Source: Saccharothrix sp. S26
Lineage (GTDB): Bacteria; Actinomycetota; Actinomycetes; Mycobacteriales; Pseudonocardiaceae
Assembly: GCF_021390395.1 (NCBI RefSeq)
Contig: NZ_JAJUWT010000033.1
Location: 1 to 64,000, forward strand
DNA: 64,000 nt
Direction of reading: 5' to 3'
A program made the position numbers and the translations under genes. The notes under the pieces were generated by a model that was not told the origin of the DNA, did not search any database, and was given only the letters and a program-made list of their open reading frames with translations. Below, one piece after another: positions 42,301 to 53,000 of this stretch. Position 1 is the stretch's first letter, and the number at the start of each line of letters is the position of its first letter.

Positions 42301-45300
42301 ACACGGCGTCGGACCACACCGTGCGCATCCGCGGTACCCGGGTCGACCTGGCCGAGGTCGAGCGGGCGATCCGGCGGTACCACGAGGTGACCGACGCGGC
42401 CGTGGTCGCGGTCGACCGGCGGCTGGTCGCCTACGTGACGCCGCCGGTGAACGACTCGGCGCTGCGCGGCTTCCTCGGCCAGGTGCTGCCCGCGCACGCC
42501 GTGCCCACCACGGTCGTCGGCCTCGACCACCTCGACCGCGACGCGCTGCCGGCACCGCCCGAAGAGCGCTCGGAAGTTCGCTACGTGGCACCGCGCACAC
42601 CCGTGGAAGCGGTGCTGGCCGACGTGTTCGCCGAGGTGCTGGGCGCGGCCCGGGTCGGCGTGCGGGACAACTTCTTCGCCCTGGGCGGCGACTCGATCCT
42701 GGGCATCCAGGTGGTCACCCGCGCCCGGCGCGCGGGCCTGGTGCTGACCTCGCGGGACATCTTCGCGCACCAGACCATCGCCGCGATCGCGCCGCACGTC
42801 ACCCGCGACCTCCCGCCCGCCGCCGACCAGGGCGAGGTCACCGGCGACGCACCGCTCACCCCGATCCAGCGCTGGTTCCTCGACAGCCACGCGGTGCGGC
42901 CCGAGCACTTCGACCAGTCCGTCGTGGTCGACCTCGACGTCGACCTCGACGTGCCCGCGCTGCGCGCCGCCCTGGCCGCGCTGGTCGGGCACCACGACGC
43001 GCTGCGCACCCGGTTCGAGGGCGACCGGCAGGTGGTCGCCCCCGTCACCGACGCCGACCCGCTCGCGCTGGAGGGCTTCGACCTCACCCGCGGCCCACTG
43101 CTGCGCGCCGAGCTGCTGGACAGCGGATCGGTCCGCCTGACCGCGCACCACCTCGTGGTCGACGGCGTGTCGTGGCGGGTGCTGGTCGAAGACCTGACCA
43201 CGGCCTACCGCCAGGCGTGCGTAGGGCAGGCGATCCACCTCGGGCCGAAGACGACGTCGTTCCGCGACTGGGCCACCCGCCTCGCCGACCACGCCCCGCA
43301 CGGCTTCGACGCCGAGCTCGACCACTGGGCGGCCGTGGCCGCCACGCCGACCGGCATCCCGGTCGACCGGACCGGTCCGAACACGGTCGGCTCCCAGCGC
43401 GAGGTCACCGTGCGGCTCACCGAGCGGGAGACCGCCGCGCTGCTGCGCGACGTACCCGCCGTCTACCGCACGCAGGTCAACGACGTGCTGCTGACCGCGC
43501 TGGGCCGGGTGCTGGCCGACTGGACCGGCCGGTCGCGGGTGCTGGTGGACCTGGAGGGCCACGGCCGCGAGGAGCTGTTCGCCGACGTCGACCTGTCCCG
43601 CACGGTCGGCTGGTTCACCACCGTCTTCCCGGTCGCGCTCGACCTGCCCGACGGCGGGTGGGGTGAGGCGCTGAAGTCGGTGAAGGAGCAGCTGCGGGCC
43701 GTGCCCGGGCGGGGCATCGGGTACGGCGCGCTGCGCCACCTGGCCCGCACCGCGCCCGCCTGCGACCCCCGGGTCTCGTTCAACTACCTGGGCCGGTTCG
43801 ACGCCGACCAGCGCGACCTGGAGCTGTCCGTCGACCCGCGCGCCCCGCGACCCCACCTGCTGGACGTGGTCGGGCAGGTGCGCGGCGACCGGCTGGAGTT
43901 CACCTTCCACCACAGCGAGAACGTCCACGACCGCGACACCGTCGCGCACCTGGCCGACGCGTTCGCCGACGCGCTGCGCGGCATCACGGCCCACTGCGCC
44001 GAACCGGGCGCGGGCGGTCGCACGCCGTCGGACTTCCCGCTGGCCGACCTGACCCAGGCCGAGGTCGACCTGATCACCGGCGAGGACGCCTTCCCGCTCA
44101 CGCCGATGCAGGCGGGCATGGTGTTCCACGGCCTGGGCGACCAGGGCGTGTACTTCCAGCAGACCACGTTCGTGGTCGACGGCGTCACCGACCCGGCCGC
44201 GTTCGCCGCCGCCTGGCAGCGGGTGGTGGACCGCACGCCCGTGCTGCGCAGCAGCGTGCTGTGGGAGGGCGTGCGGCAGCCGTTGCAGGTGGTGCACGAG
44301 CACGCCGAGGTGCCGTTCACGTTCCTGGACTGGAGCGACCTCGACGAGGCCACCCGCGCCGACCGGCTGCGCGAGCTGCTGGCGCGCGACCGGGACCAGG
44401 GCATCGACCTGGCCAGACCGCCGCTGATGCGGGTCGCCATCGCCCGCCTGTCCCCCACCAGCGTGCAGGTGCTGTGGACGTTCCACCACGTGCTGCTCGA
44501 CGGCTGGAGCGTCTTCCACGTGCTGTCCGACGTGCTCGACCCCGGCGCGGAGACCGACCGGCGGCCGTTCCGCGACTACGTCGCCTGGCTGGCCGAGCAG
44601 GACGAGGCCGAGGCGCGGGAGCACTGGCGGCGGGCGCTGGCCGGGTTCGACTCGCCGACGCCGCTGCCCGCCGACCGGCCGGCCGGGCACGGCACGTCGT
44701 CGCGACGCCTGGAGGTCGAGCTGACCGACGAGGAGTCCGCGCGGCTGTACGAGTTCGCCCGCCACCACCGCGTGACGCCCAGCGCGATCGTGCAGGGCGC
44801 GTGGGCGCTGCTGCTGGCCCGGTCCGCCGGCCGGCGTGACGTGTGCTTCGGCGCGACGGTCTCGGGCCGTCCCGCGGAGCTTCCCGGTGTGGACGCCATC
44901 ACCGGCATCTTCATCAACACGCTGCCGGTGCGCGTCCAGGTCGACGGCGCCGCACCGGTCGCGGACTGGTTGCGGGCGTTGCAGGACGCCCAGGTCGAGT
45001 CGCGGCGGTTCGAGCACGTGCCGCTGGCCGACATCCAGGCGTGGAGCGAGGTCGAGCGCGGCACGAACCTGTTCGACAGCGTGGTGGTCTTCGAGAACTA
45101 CCCGGTCGAGCTGGCCGAGGACCTGGGCCTGCGCGACATCGCCGCGGTCGAGACCACGAGCTTCCCGCTCAGCGCCACCGTCTACCCGCGGGAACGGCTC
45201 GGCCTGCTGCTCGGCTACGAGCCCGCGATGTTCGAGCCCGGCACCGTCGAACGGCTCGCCGAGCGGCTGCGCAGGCTGCTGGTCGGCCTGGTCGCCGACC

Positions 45301-47072
45301 CGGACCGGCCGGTGGCCGACGTGCCGTGGCTGTCCGAGGACGAGGTCCGCCAGGTGTTGTTCGACTGGAACGGCACGATGGTCAGCGAGCCGGGCACGAC
45401 GATCCCCGAGCTGTTCGCCGCCCAGGCCGCGCGCACGCCCGACGCGGTCGCGGTCACGTGCGAGGGCGAGCACCTGACCTACCGGGAGCTGGACGAGCGC
45501 GCGAACCGGCTCGCGCACCACCTGGTCGACCTGGGCGCCGCGCCGGAGCGGATCGTCGCGCTGCGGTTGCCGCGCTCGCTGGACCAGGTCGTCGCCGTGC
45601 TGGCGGTGCTCAAGTCGGGTGCGGCCTACCTGCCGCTGGACCCCGCGTACCCGGCGGACCGGATCGCGGCCACGATCGAGGACGCCCGACCGGTGGCCGT
45701 GCTGTCGGAGCTGCCCGAGCTGACCGGGCTGCCGGACACCGCGCCGGCGGCGGCCCTGCGCCCGGACCACGCGGCCTACGTGATCTACACCTCGGGTTCG
45801 ACCGGACGGCCCAAGGGCGTGGTCATCCCGCACGGCAACGTGGTGCGCCTGTTCTCCGCCACCGACCACTGGTTCCGGCTCGGCCCCGACGACGTGGTGT
45901 CGATGTTCCACAGTTACGCCTTCGACGTCTCGGTCTTCGAGCTGTGGGCCGCGCTGCTGCACGGCGGCCGGCTGGTCGTGGTGCCGCACGCGGTGTCCCG
46001 CTTGCCGCGCGACTTCGCCCGGCTGCTGGTCGACGAGGGCGTGACGATCCTGAGCCAGACGCCGTCGGCGTTCTACCAGTTGATCCCGGAGCGGCCGACC
46101 GGGCTGAGCCTGCGGTGCGTGATCTTCGCCGGCGAGGCGCTGGAGATGGGCAAGCTGGAGGGCTGGGACGGTCCCGGCACGTTGATCAACATGTACGGCA
46201 TCACCGAGACCACCGTGCACGTCACCTACACCGAGGCCGACGGCAGCATCGGCGTCGCCATGCCCGACCTGCGGATCTACGTCCTGGACGAGGACCTCAA
46301 CCCGGTGCCCGCGGGCGTGCCCGGCGAGATGTACGTGGCCGGACCGGGCCTGGCCCGCGGCTACCTGAACCGGCCGGGGCTGACCGCGTCGCGGTTCGTC
46401 GCGAACCCGTTCGGCCCACCGGGTTCCCGCATGTACCGCAGTGGTGACCTGGCCCGGTGGGAGGACGGCGCGTTGCGCTATTTGGGCCGCGCCGACCAGC
46501 AGGTGAAGATCCGCGGGTTCCGGATCGAACTCGGCGAGGTCGAATCCGTCCTCGCCGCGCATCCTGCCGTCGCCCAGGTCGTTGTACTGGCGAACGAACA
46601 ACGCTTGGTTGCGTACTACGTGCCGGACAAGCCGACTACGGCGACGCAGTTGCGCGACCACACGGCCAAGGTCCTGCCCGACCACATGGTGCCCGCAGCG
46701 TTCGTCGCACTGGAAAGCCTGCCGTTGACCGTGAACGGCAAGCTCGACCGCGTCGCGCTCCCCGCGCCCGAGCGCGACGCGGTCACGTCCGGGGAGTACG
46801 TCGAGCCCCGGACGGAGACCGAAGAGGCCATCGCGGCCATCTGGGCCGACGTCCTCGGCGTGGGCCGGGTCGGCGTGGAGGACAGCTTCTTCACCCTCGG
46901 CGGCGACTCGATCCGCAGCCTGCACATCACGTCCCGGACCAAGGCGGCCTTCGGCGTCGACCTGTCACCGCGCGACGTCCTCACCGCCCGCACCGTCTCC
47001 GCACTGGCCGACCTGGTCGAGGAACTGGTTCTCGCGGATCTCGAAGCCCTCGCTGCCGACACGGAGGCGTGA
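39378..47072 (+). CDS. Nonribosomal peptide synthetase 1: A-T / C-(A remnant)-T-E / C-A-T
   Basis: 2564 aa from ATG 39378. Module 1 (residues ~5-540) is a free-standing A-T starter without a C domain, so no lipid starter; A3 motif YTSGSTGRPKG at ~135, carrier Ser 508. Module 2 has an LCL-type C domain (HHIVTDG at 678), then only an ~90-residue A subdomain remnant (~975-1065), carrier Ser 1106, and an epimerisation domain (HHLVVDG at 1257, EGHGRE, FNYLGRF). Module 3 has a DCL-type C domain (HHVLLDG at 1703), a full A domain (YTSGSTG ~2137) and carrier Ser 2511. My reading of the A codes is DALLVGAVVK (module 1) and DVFSIAMVHK (module 3, Thr-like). Ends with a short acidic helix, perhaps a docking element for NRPS2, which starts six bases on. 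Confidence 0.95.
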   Translation: MTHARTLPELIAAQALRTPDAPAVLSADGALSYRELDERANRLAHLLQAEGARRERVVAVAMPRSVDNVVARLAVLKTGAAYLPIDPDYPADRIAFMVADAEPLLVLDGPRDLAGRPGTAPEAEIHPEDPAYVIYTSGSTGRPKGVVVPHRGLPAFSAAEIEHFAVRPGDRVLQFSSPSFDASVLELCMALPAGAALVVPPPGPLLGDQLAEVIAAFGVTHALIPPVALATMPDVDLPSFRTLVVGGDACPPDLVAKWAPGRRMINAYGPTESTVVTSWSEPLEPGGTPPIGRPIPGTSVRVLDDDLRQAAEGELYVTGVGLARGYLGRPGLTAQRFVADPYGPPGSRMYRTGDVVRTRADGQLEFVGRADHQVKIRGFRVEPGEIEAVLRQQPGVEHAVVVARGEPKRLVAYVVGETDGLRERLAARLPDYLVPSAFVGLAAFPLTPNGKLDRDALPEPVVGDAVTPADHVEPRTPAERRVAEVWSQVLGVPRVGAHDDFFALGGDSILAVRALSRLGGLPVRAMFDHRTVAALTEALPDLDGAPIPRVPRVGPLPLSSAQRRLFSLDGTAEQNTAAGVRLTGPLDVPRLARALDALACRHDALRTTFDVMGDEPVQVVAPRGTIPLRVLPARADATEPSPAELGLDEPFDLRHGPLTRAVLSPLGPDEHLLVLVQHHIVTDGWSVQVLLEELAELYAGGQPAEPAVQYPDFTAWDRTRPEGDPAYWRARLDGVEALDLPTDRPRPPLRTTSGAVLRRPLPADLVRRLAGVGRAHDATLFMTLTAAVQVLLSARSGQRDIAVGTVSSGRDRADLERAVGFFVRTLVLRSWVDPDLPFTAFLDQVRDTALEAFAHDDVPFDRVVEEVRPDPDPSRTPLVQAVVALHQPLLRDPAFGELTAVEHDLPRPVARFDLVVEFWPRGDDLALTLEYNTDLFDAATIEALGDDLEALLRLVVDDPDRPLRGLAALDATADHTASDHTVRIRGTRVDLAEVERAIRRYHEVTDAAVVAVDRRLVAYVTPPVNDSALRGFLGQVLPAHAVPTTVVGLDHLDRDALPAPPEERSEVRYVAPRTPVEAVLADVFAEVLGAARVGVRDNFFALGGDSILGIQVVTRARRAGLVLTSRDIFAHQTIAAIAPHVTRDLPPAADQGEVTGDAPLTPIQRWFLDSHAVRPEHFDQSVVVDLDVDLDVPALRAALAALVGHHDALRTRFEGDRQVVAPVTDADPLALEGFDLTRGPLLRAELLDSGSVRLTAHHLVVDGVSWRVLVEDLTTAYRQACVGQAIHLGPKTTSFRDWATRLADHAPHGFDAELDHWAAVAATPTGIPVDRTGPNTVGSQREVTVRLTERETAALLRDVPAVYRTQVNDVLLTALGRVLADWTGRSRVLVDLEGHGREELFADVDLSRTVGWFTTVFPVALDLPDGGWGEALKSVKEQLRAVPGRGIGYGALRHLARTAPACDPRVSFNYLGRFDADQRDLELSVDPRAPRPHLLDVVGQVRGDRLEFTFHHSENVHDRDTVAHLADAFADALRGITAHCAEPGAGGRTPSDFPLADLTQAEVDLITGEDAFPLTPMQAGMVFHGLGDQGVYFQQTTFVVDGVTDPAAFAAAWQRVVDRTPVLRSSVLWEGVRQPLQVVHEHAEVPFTFLDWSDLDEATRADRLRELLARDRDQGIDLARPPLMRVAIARLSPTSVQVLWTFHHVLLDGWSVFHVLSDVLDPGAETDRRPFRDYVAWLAEQDEAEAREHWRRALAGFDSPTPLPADRPAGHGTSSRRLEVELTDEESARLYEFARHHRVTPSAIVQGAWALLLARSAGRRDVCFGATVSGRPAELPGVDAITGIFINTLPVRVQVDGAAPVADWLRALQDAQVESRRFEHVPLADIQAWSEVERGTNLFDSVVVFENYPVELAEDLGLRDIAAVETTSFPLSATVYPRERLGLLLGYEPAMFEPGTVERLAERLRRLLVGLVADPDRPVADVPWLSEDEVRQVLFDWNGTMVSEPGTTIPELFAAQAARTPDAVAVTCEGEHLTYRELDERANRLAHHLVDLGAAPERIVALRLPRSLDQVVAVLAVLKSGAAYLPLDPAYPADRIAATIEDARPVAVLSELPELTGLPDTAPAAALRPDHAAYVIYTSGSTGRPKGVVIPHGNVVRLFSATDHWFRLGPDDVVSMFHSYAFDVSVFELWAALLHGGRLVVVPHAVSRLPRDFARLLVDEGVTILSQTPSAFYQLIPERPTGLSLRCVIFAGEALEMGKLEGWDGPGTLINMYGITETTVHVTYTEADGSIGVAMPDLRIYVLDEDLNPVPAGVPGEMYVAGPGLARGYLNRPGLTASRFVANPFGPPGSRMYRSGDLARWEDGALRYLGRADQQVKIRGFRIELGEVESVLAAHPAVAQVVVLANEQRLVAYYVPDKPTTATQLRDHTAKVLPDHMVPAAFVALESLPLTVNGKLDRVALPAPERDAVTSGEYVEPRTETEEAIAAIWADVLGVGRVGVEDSFFTLGGDSIRSLHITSRTKAAFGVDLSPRDVLTARTVSALADLVEELVLADLEALAADTEA
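42300..42572 (+). other. Adenylation-domain remnant of module 2 (A core deleted)
   Basis: Directly after the condensation domain the protein jumps to VRIRGTRVDLAEVERAI (the A8 hinge region, residue ~981) and LDRDALPAPP (the A10 region, ~1052). Motifs A1-A7 are absent, and the A10 NGK containing the catalytic Lys is missing. About 400 residues of a normal A domain are gone while the frame and the downstream T and E domains are intact. Confidence 0.88.
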
Positions 47073-47078
47073 CCGGAC

Positions 47079-50000
47079 ATGACCACCTCCAAGAACGACC
47101 GCATCTCCGCGCTGCCCGAGCACCTGCGGGAGAAGCTGCGCGCGCGGCTGGCCGGCCGGGCCGCGCCCACCGCGGACGTGATCCCGCCCGCGCCGCGCGA
47201 CGAACCGCTGCCGCTGTCCGCGGGCCAGCAGCGGCTGTGGTTCCTGGCCCAGTTCCACCCCGAGAGCACCGAGTACACCAGCGCGATCGCGTTGCGGCTG
47301 ACCGGTCGGCTCGACGTGGCGCGGCTGACCGACGCCGTGCGCGGGCTGGTGCACAGGCACGAGTCGCTGCGCACCACGTTCGACCAGGTCGACGGCCGCC
47401 CGGTGCAGGTGGTGCACGACGAGGTCGACCTCGACCTGGCCGCCGTGGACGACCTGCGCGAGGTGCTGGACGAGCCGTTCGACCTGCGGCGCGGCCCGCT
47501 GTTCCGGGCCGCGCTGAGGACCGAGTCGGCCGACGCGCACGTGCTGCTGCTGACTTCGCACCACATCGTGGTGGACGGCTGGTCGCTCGGCGTGCTGATC
47601 GAGGAGCTGGGCGCGCTCTACCGGGGCGAAACACTGCCCGAGCCGTCGTTGCAGTACGCCGACTACGCCGTCTGGCAGCGCGGCCGACCGGTGGACACCG
47701 GGTTCTGGGTCGACCGGCTGGCCGGTGTCGTGCCGCTGGACCTGCCCACCGACCGGCCGCGGCCGGCGGAGCGCACGTCGGCGGGCGCGACGCACGAGTT
47801 CACCGTGCCCGCCCGGCTCGCGGGCGACCTGGCGGAGCTGGCCAGGGTGAACGAGACCACGCTGTTCACCACGCTGATGGCCGCCTGCCAGTTGCTGCTG
47901 GCCCGCTACACCGGGCAGGACGACATCGCGGTCGGCACGGTCACCACCGGGCGCAACCGGCCGGAGCTGGCCGGGCTGGTCGGGTTCCTGGTCGGCACCG
48001 TGGTGCTGCGGTCCACTGTGGACACCACGAGGTCGTTCGCCGAGTTCCTGGCGGAGGTCAACCGCACCGCGCTGGACGCCTTCGCGCACGACGACGTGCC
48101 GTTCGACCGGGTGGTGGAGGCGGTGGGCGCGACCCGCGACCCGAGCCGCACGCCGCTGTTCGACGTGATGGTGGTGCTGCAGAACGCGGGCCGCGCCCTG
48201 CCGGAGCTGCCGGGCCTGAGCGTCGAGGAGCACCCGCTCAGCCGCGAGTGGTCCAACTTCGACCTGAGCATCGACTTCACCCGCACCGACGACGGCCTGC
48301 ACGGCCTGGTCGAGTACAGCACCGAGCTGTTCGACGCGGCCACCGTCGACCGGATGGCGCGGCACCTGCTCGTGCTGCTGGCGGGCGTCACCGCCGACCC
48401 GCACCGGCCGATGGCCGAGCTGTCGCTGCTGCTCGGCGACGAGCCCGACGGCCGCGGCCGGGCGCTCGCCGTGCCGGACACCACGTTCCCGGAGCTGTTC
48501 GAGGCGCAGGCGCGCCGCACGCCGGACGCGACGGCGCTGGTGTGCGGGGACACCCGGCTCACCTTCGCCGAGGTCGACGCGCGGGCCAACCGGCTGGCCC
48601 ACCACCTGCTGCGCGCGGGCGTCGGGCGCGAGCAGGTCGTCGCGCTGTCGCTGCCGCGCGGCGCCGACTCGGTGGTCGGCATCCTGGGCATCCTCAAGGC
48701 GGGCGCGGTGTACCTGCCGGTCGACCCGGGGCTGCCCGAGGCCCGCCGGCGCTACCTGCTGGAGGACTCCGGCGCGGTGCTCGTGCTCGACGCGGCGGTC
48801 GACACCTCGGGCCTGCCCGACACGCGGCCGGACGTGCCGCTGCGGTCGGACCTCGCGGCCTACGTGATCTACACCTCCGGCTCGACCGGCAAGCCCAAGG
48901 GCGTCGTGGTCGAGCACCGGCAGTTGGTGAACCTCCTGCACAACCACCGCGACGACTTCGCGCGCGAGCACATGAGGGTCGCGGTGTCGGCCGTGTTCTC
49001 CTTCGACACGTCGTGGGAGGGCCCGCTGCTCATGGCCGACGGCCACGAGCTGCACGTGCTCACCGACGACGTGCGGCTGGAGCCGACCGCGCTGGTGCGG
49101 TACGTGCGGGAGCACCGGATCGACTTCCTCGACCTCACCCCGTCGTACGTGCAGCAACTGCTGCCCGCCGGGCTGCTCGACGGCGAGCACCGGCCCCGGG
49201 TGCTGATGCTCGGCGGCGAGGCCCTGGGCCCGGCGCTGTGGCGGGAGCTGGCGCGGGCCGACGTGGCGGCGCACAACTTCTACGGGCCGACCGAGACCAC
49301 GGTGGACGCGCTGTCCTGCCTGGTCGAGGGCGACCGGCCGGTCATCGGCCGACCGCTGGCCAACCTCACCGCGCGGGTGCTGGACGACGACCTGCGGCCG
49401 CTGCCGGTGGGCGTGCCCGGCGAGCTGTTCATCGCCGGGCCGCAGGTGGCCCGCGGCTACCTCGACCGGCCCGGCCTGACCGCGGACCGGTTCCTGGCCG
49501 ACCCGTTCGGCGAACCCGGCACGCGCATGTACCGCACGGGCGACCGGGTGCGGTGGCTGGCCCTCGACGACGCCGACGGGACGCGGCGGACCGCGCTGGA
49601 GTTCCTCGGCCGGACCGACGACCAGGTCAAGATCCGCGGGTTCCGGGTCGAGCCCGGCGAGGTCGAGGCCGCCCTGTCCACCCACCCGAACGTCACCGAG
49701 GCCGCCGTCGTGGCCCGCACGGACAACGGGCACGCGCGGCTGGTCGCCTACGTCGTCACGACCGGGCCCGCCGACCTGCGCGCGCACCTGCGGGACGTCG
49801 TGCCGGACTACGCGGTGCCGTCGGCGTTCGTGGAGCTGGACCGGCTGCCCCTGACGCCCAACGGCAAGCTGGACCGGGCCGCCCTGCCCGCACCCCGCGC
49901 GGTCGCCGACGGCGAGTTCGTCGCGCCCCGCACGCCGGTGGAGGCCGAGCTGGCCCGGATCTGGGCCGAGGTGCTGGGCGCGGACCGCATCGGCGTCGAG

Positions 50001-53000
50001 GACAACTTCTTCGCCGTGGGCGGCGACTCGATCCTGTCGATCCAGCTCGTGTCACGGGCCCGGCAGGCCGGGCTGCACCTGACCTCGCGCGACGTGTTCC
50101 GGCACCAGACCGTGGCCGAGCTGGCGCTGGTGGTGTCGGCGGCGGCCGAGACCGCGCCGGAGCCGGTGTTCACCGGTCCCGCGCCGCTGACCCCGATCCA
50201 GCGGTGGTTCTTCGCCGAGCACGGACCGCTGCGCCACTTCACCATGTCGTTGCTGGTCGAGCTGGAACCGGGGGTGGACGCGGAGGCGTTGCGCGCCGCC
50301 GTGCGGACCGTCGTCGGGCACCACGACGCGCTGCGGCTGCGGTTCCGCCAGGTCGACGGGCAGTGGGCGCAGGAGGTCGCGGACACCGAAATCGACGTGT
50401 TCCGGGTCGAGCCGGACGCCGACGTGGAGGCCGTGGCACGGCAGGCGCAGCGCGGCCTGGACCCGGGCGAGGGACCGCTGCTGCGCGCGGTGTTCTTCCC
50501 CGGCGCGCGGCCGGAGCTGCTGCTCACCGTGCACCACCTGGCGGTGGACGGCGTGTCGTGGCGCATCCTGCTGGGTGACCTGGAGCGGGCCTACCGCGGC
50601 GAGCCGCTGGAACCGGTCGGCACGTCGTTCACGCAGTGGGCGCACCGGCTGGCCGAGCACGTGCGGTCCGGCGCGTTGGACGGCGCGCGGGAGCACTGGG
50701 ACTCGCTGCCCGAACCCGAGGCGCTGCCGGTGGACCGGGAGGGCGCGAACACCGCGGGCTCGGCGCGCGTGGTGTCGGTGCGGCTGGACCGGGCGACGAC
50801 GGAGGCGGTGCTGACCGCCGTGCCGCCGGTGTACCGCACCCAGGTCAACGACGTGCTGCTCAGCGCGGTGGGCCGGGCGTTGGCCGAGTGGACCGGGCGG
50901 GACGCGGTCAGCGTCACGCTGGAGGGCCACGGCCGCGAGGAGCTGGTGCCGGGCGTGGACCTCAACCGCACGGTCGGCTGGTTCACCACGCAGTTCCCGG
51001 TGGTGCTGCCCTCCACCGACGACTGGGGCCGCACGCTGAAGGCCGTCAAGGAGTCGTTGCGCGCCGCGCCGCACCGGGGGTTGAGCTTCGAGGCGCTGGG
51101 CGGCGGACCGCTGCCGCAGGTCGCGTTCAACTACCACGGCCGCTTCGACGTGGCCGACGGCGGCTTCTACCGGGCGCGGCGCGAGGCGGTCGGCGAGGAC
51201 GTGCCGCCCGACGCGCCGCGCGCCCACCTGATCGAGGTGACCGGGCTGGTCGAGCGCGGCGAGCTGGAGCTGAGCTGGCAGTACTCCGAGCACGTGCACG
51301 ACGAGCGGACCGTGCGGCGGCTGGCCGAGCGGACCCTGGCCGGGTTGCGGGAGATCGTCGAGCACTGCGCCCAGCCGGGTGTCGGCGGTCGCACGCCGTC
51401 GGACTTCCCGCTGACCCGGCTCACCCAAGAGCAGGTCGACGCGATCGCCGGGCCGGACGTGGAGGACGTCCTGCCGCTCACGCCGTTGCAGGCGGGCATG
51501 GTGTTCCACAGCCTGGTCGAGCCCGGCACCTACGTGGACCGGATGCGGCTGGTGCTCGACGGCGTGCGCGACCCGACGGCGTTGCGCGCGGCGTGGCAAC
51601 GGGTCGTGGACCGCACGCCCGTGCTGCGGTCGAGCGTGGTGTGGGACGGGGTGGCCGAGCCGGTGCAGGTCGTGCACCGGCACGTGGAGCTGCCGGACGG
51701 GCCGGTGGACGCGCCGTTCGACCTGGGCGTCGCGCCGCTGCTGCGAGTGTCCGTCACGCCGTTGGCCGAGGACCGCGTCGAGCTGGTCTGGTCGTCGCAC
51801 CACGTGATCCTCGACGGCTGGAGCACCGCGCAGGTGTTCGGCGAGGTGCTGGAGCACTACCGGGCGATCACCACCGGCACGTCCGCCCGGCTGCCCGCCC
51901 GCCGGCCGTTCCGGGACTACCTGCACTGGCTCGCCGAGCAGGACGGGGCCGCGGCCGAGGCGCACTGGCGGTCCGTCCTGTCCGATGTGGACGGACCGAC
52001 GCCGCTGCCGTTCGACCGGGCACCGACGCGGGCGCACCGCTCGGAGGCGTCGGCGTCGGTGCGGTTCTCGCTCGACCTGGACGACGCCGCGCAGCGCGCG
52101 GGCCTGACCGTGAACACGGTCGTGCAGGGCGCGTGGGCGTTGCTGCTGTCACGGGCCACAGGTGAGGCCGACGTGGTGTTCGGCAGCACGGTGTCCGGCC
52201 GCCCGGCGGAGCTGGCCGGGGTCGAGTCGATGATCGGCATGCTGATCAACACCGTGCCGGCCAGGGCGGTCGTGGACCCGACCGCCGAGGTGGGCGCGTG
52301 GCTGCGCGGGTTCCAGGCGGCGCAGAGCGAGTCGCGGCGGTTCGAGCACACCTCGTTGGCCGACATCCAGTCCTGGGTCGGGACGAGGCTGTTCGACTCC
52401 GTGGTGGTGTTCGAGAACTACCCGTTCGAGCGCGACGGCGCCGGGCCGCGCGTGGTCGAGGTCGACGCGGTCGACAACACCACGCTGCCGTTGACGGTGA
52501 GCGCGTCGCTGACCGAACGGCTCGACCTCGACCTGGCCTACGACCCCGAACTGTTCGACGCCGCCACCGCCGAGCGGCTCGCCGGGTGGCTGCGCGAGCT
52601 GGTGCGGGCGATCGCGGCCGACCCGACCACCCGGATCGCGGACCTGCCGTGGCTGACCGACGCCGAGCGGCGCCAGGTGCTGGTGGAGTGGAACCGGACC
52701 GCCCGGGACACGCCCTGGGGCCTGTACCCGGAGGTGTTCGCCGAGCAGGCCCGCCGCACGCCGGACGCGACCGCGCTGGTCTTCCGGGGCGAGGCGGCGA
52801 CGTTCGCCGAGCTGGACGCCCGGGTGAACCGGCTGGCGCACCACCTGCTCGCGCACGGCGCGGGTCCGGAGCGCACGGTCGCGGTCGTGCTGCCCCGCTC
52901 GGCCGACCTGGTGGTGGCCGTGCTCGCCGTGCTCAAGGCGGGCGCGGTGTACCTGCCGATCGACCCCGGCCTGCCCGCCGAGCGCATCGCCTTCCTGCTG

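Noticed and set aside
39906..46925. 2339-residue antisense open frame opposite NRPS1
   Set aside because: Composition is Arg/His/Val/Gly-rich without recognisable motifs; long antisense frames arise from GC3 bias.
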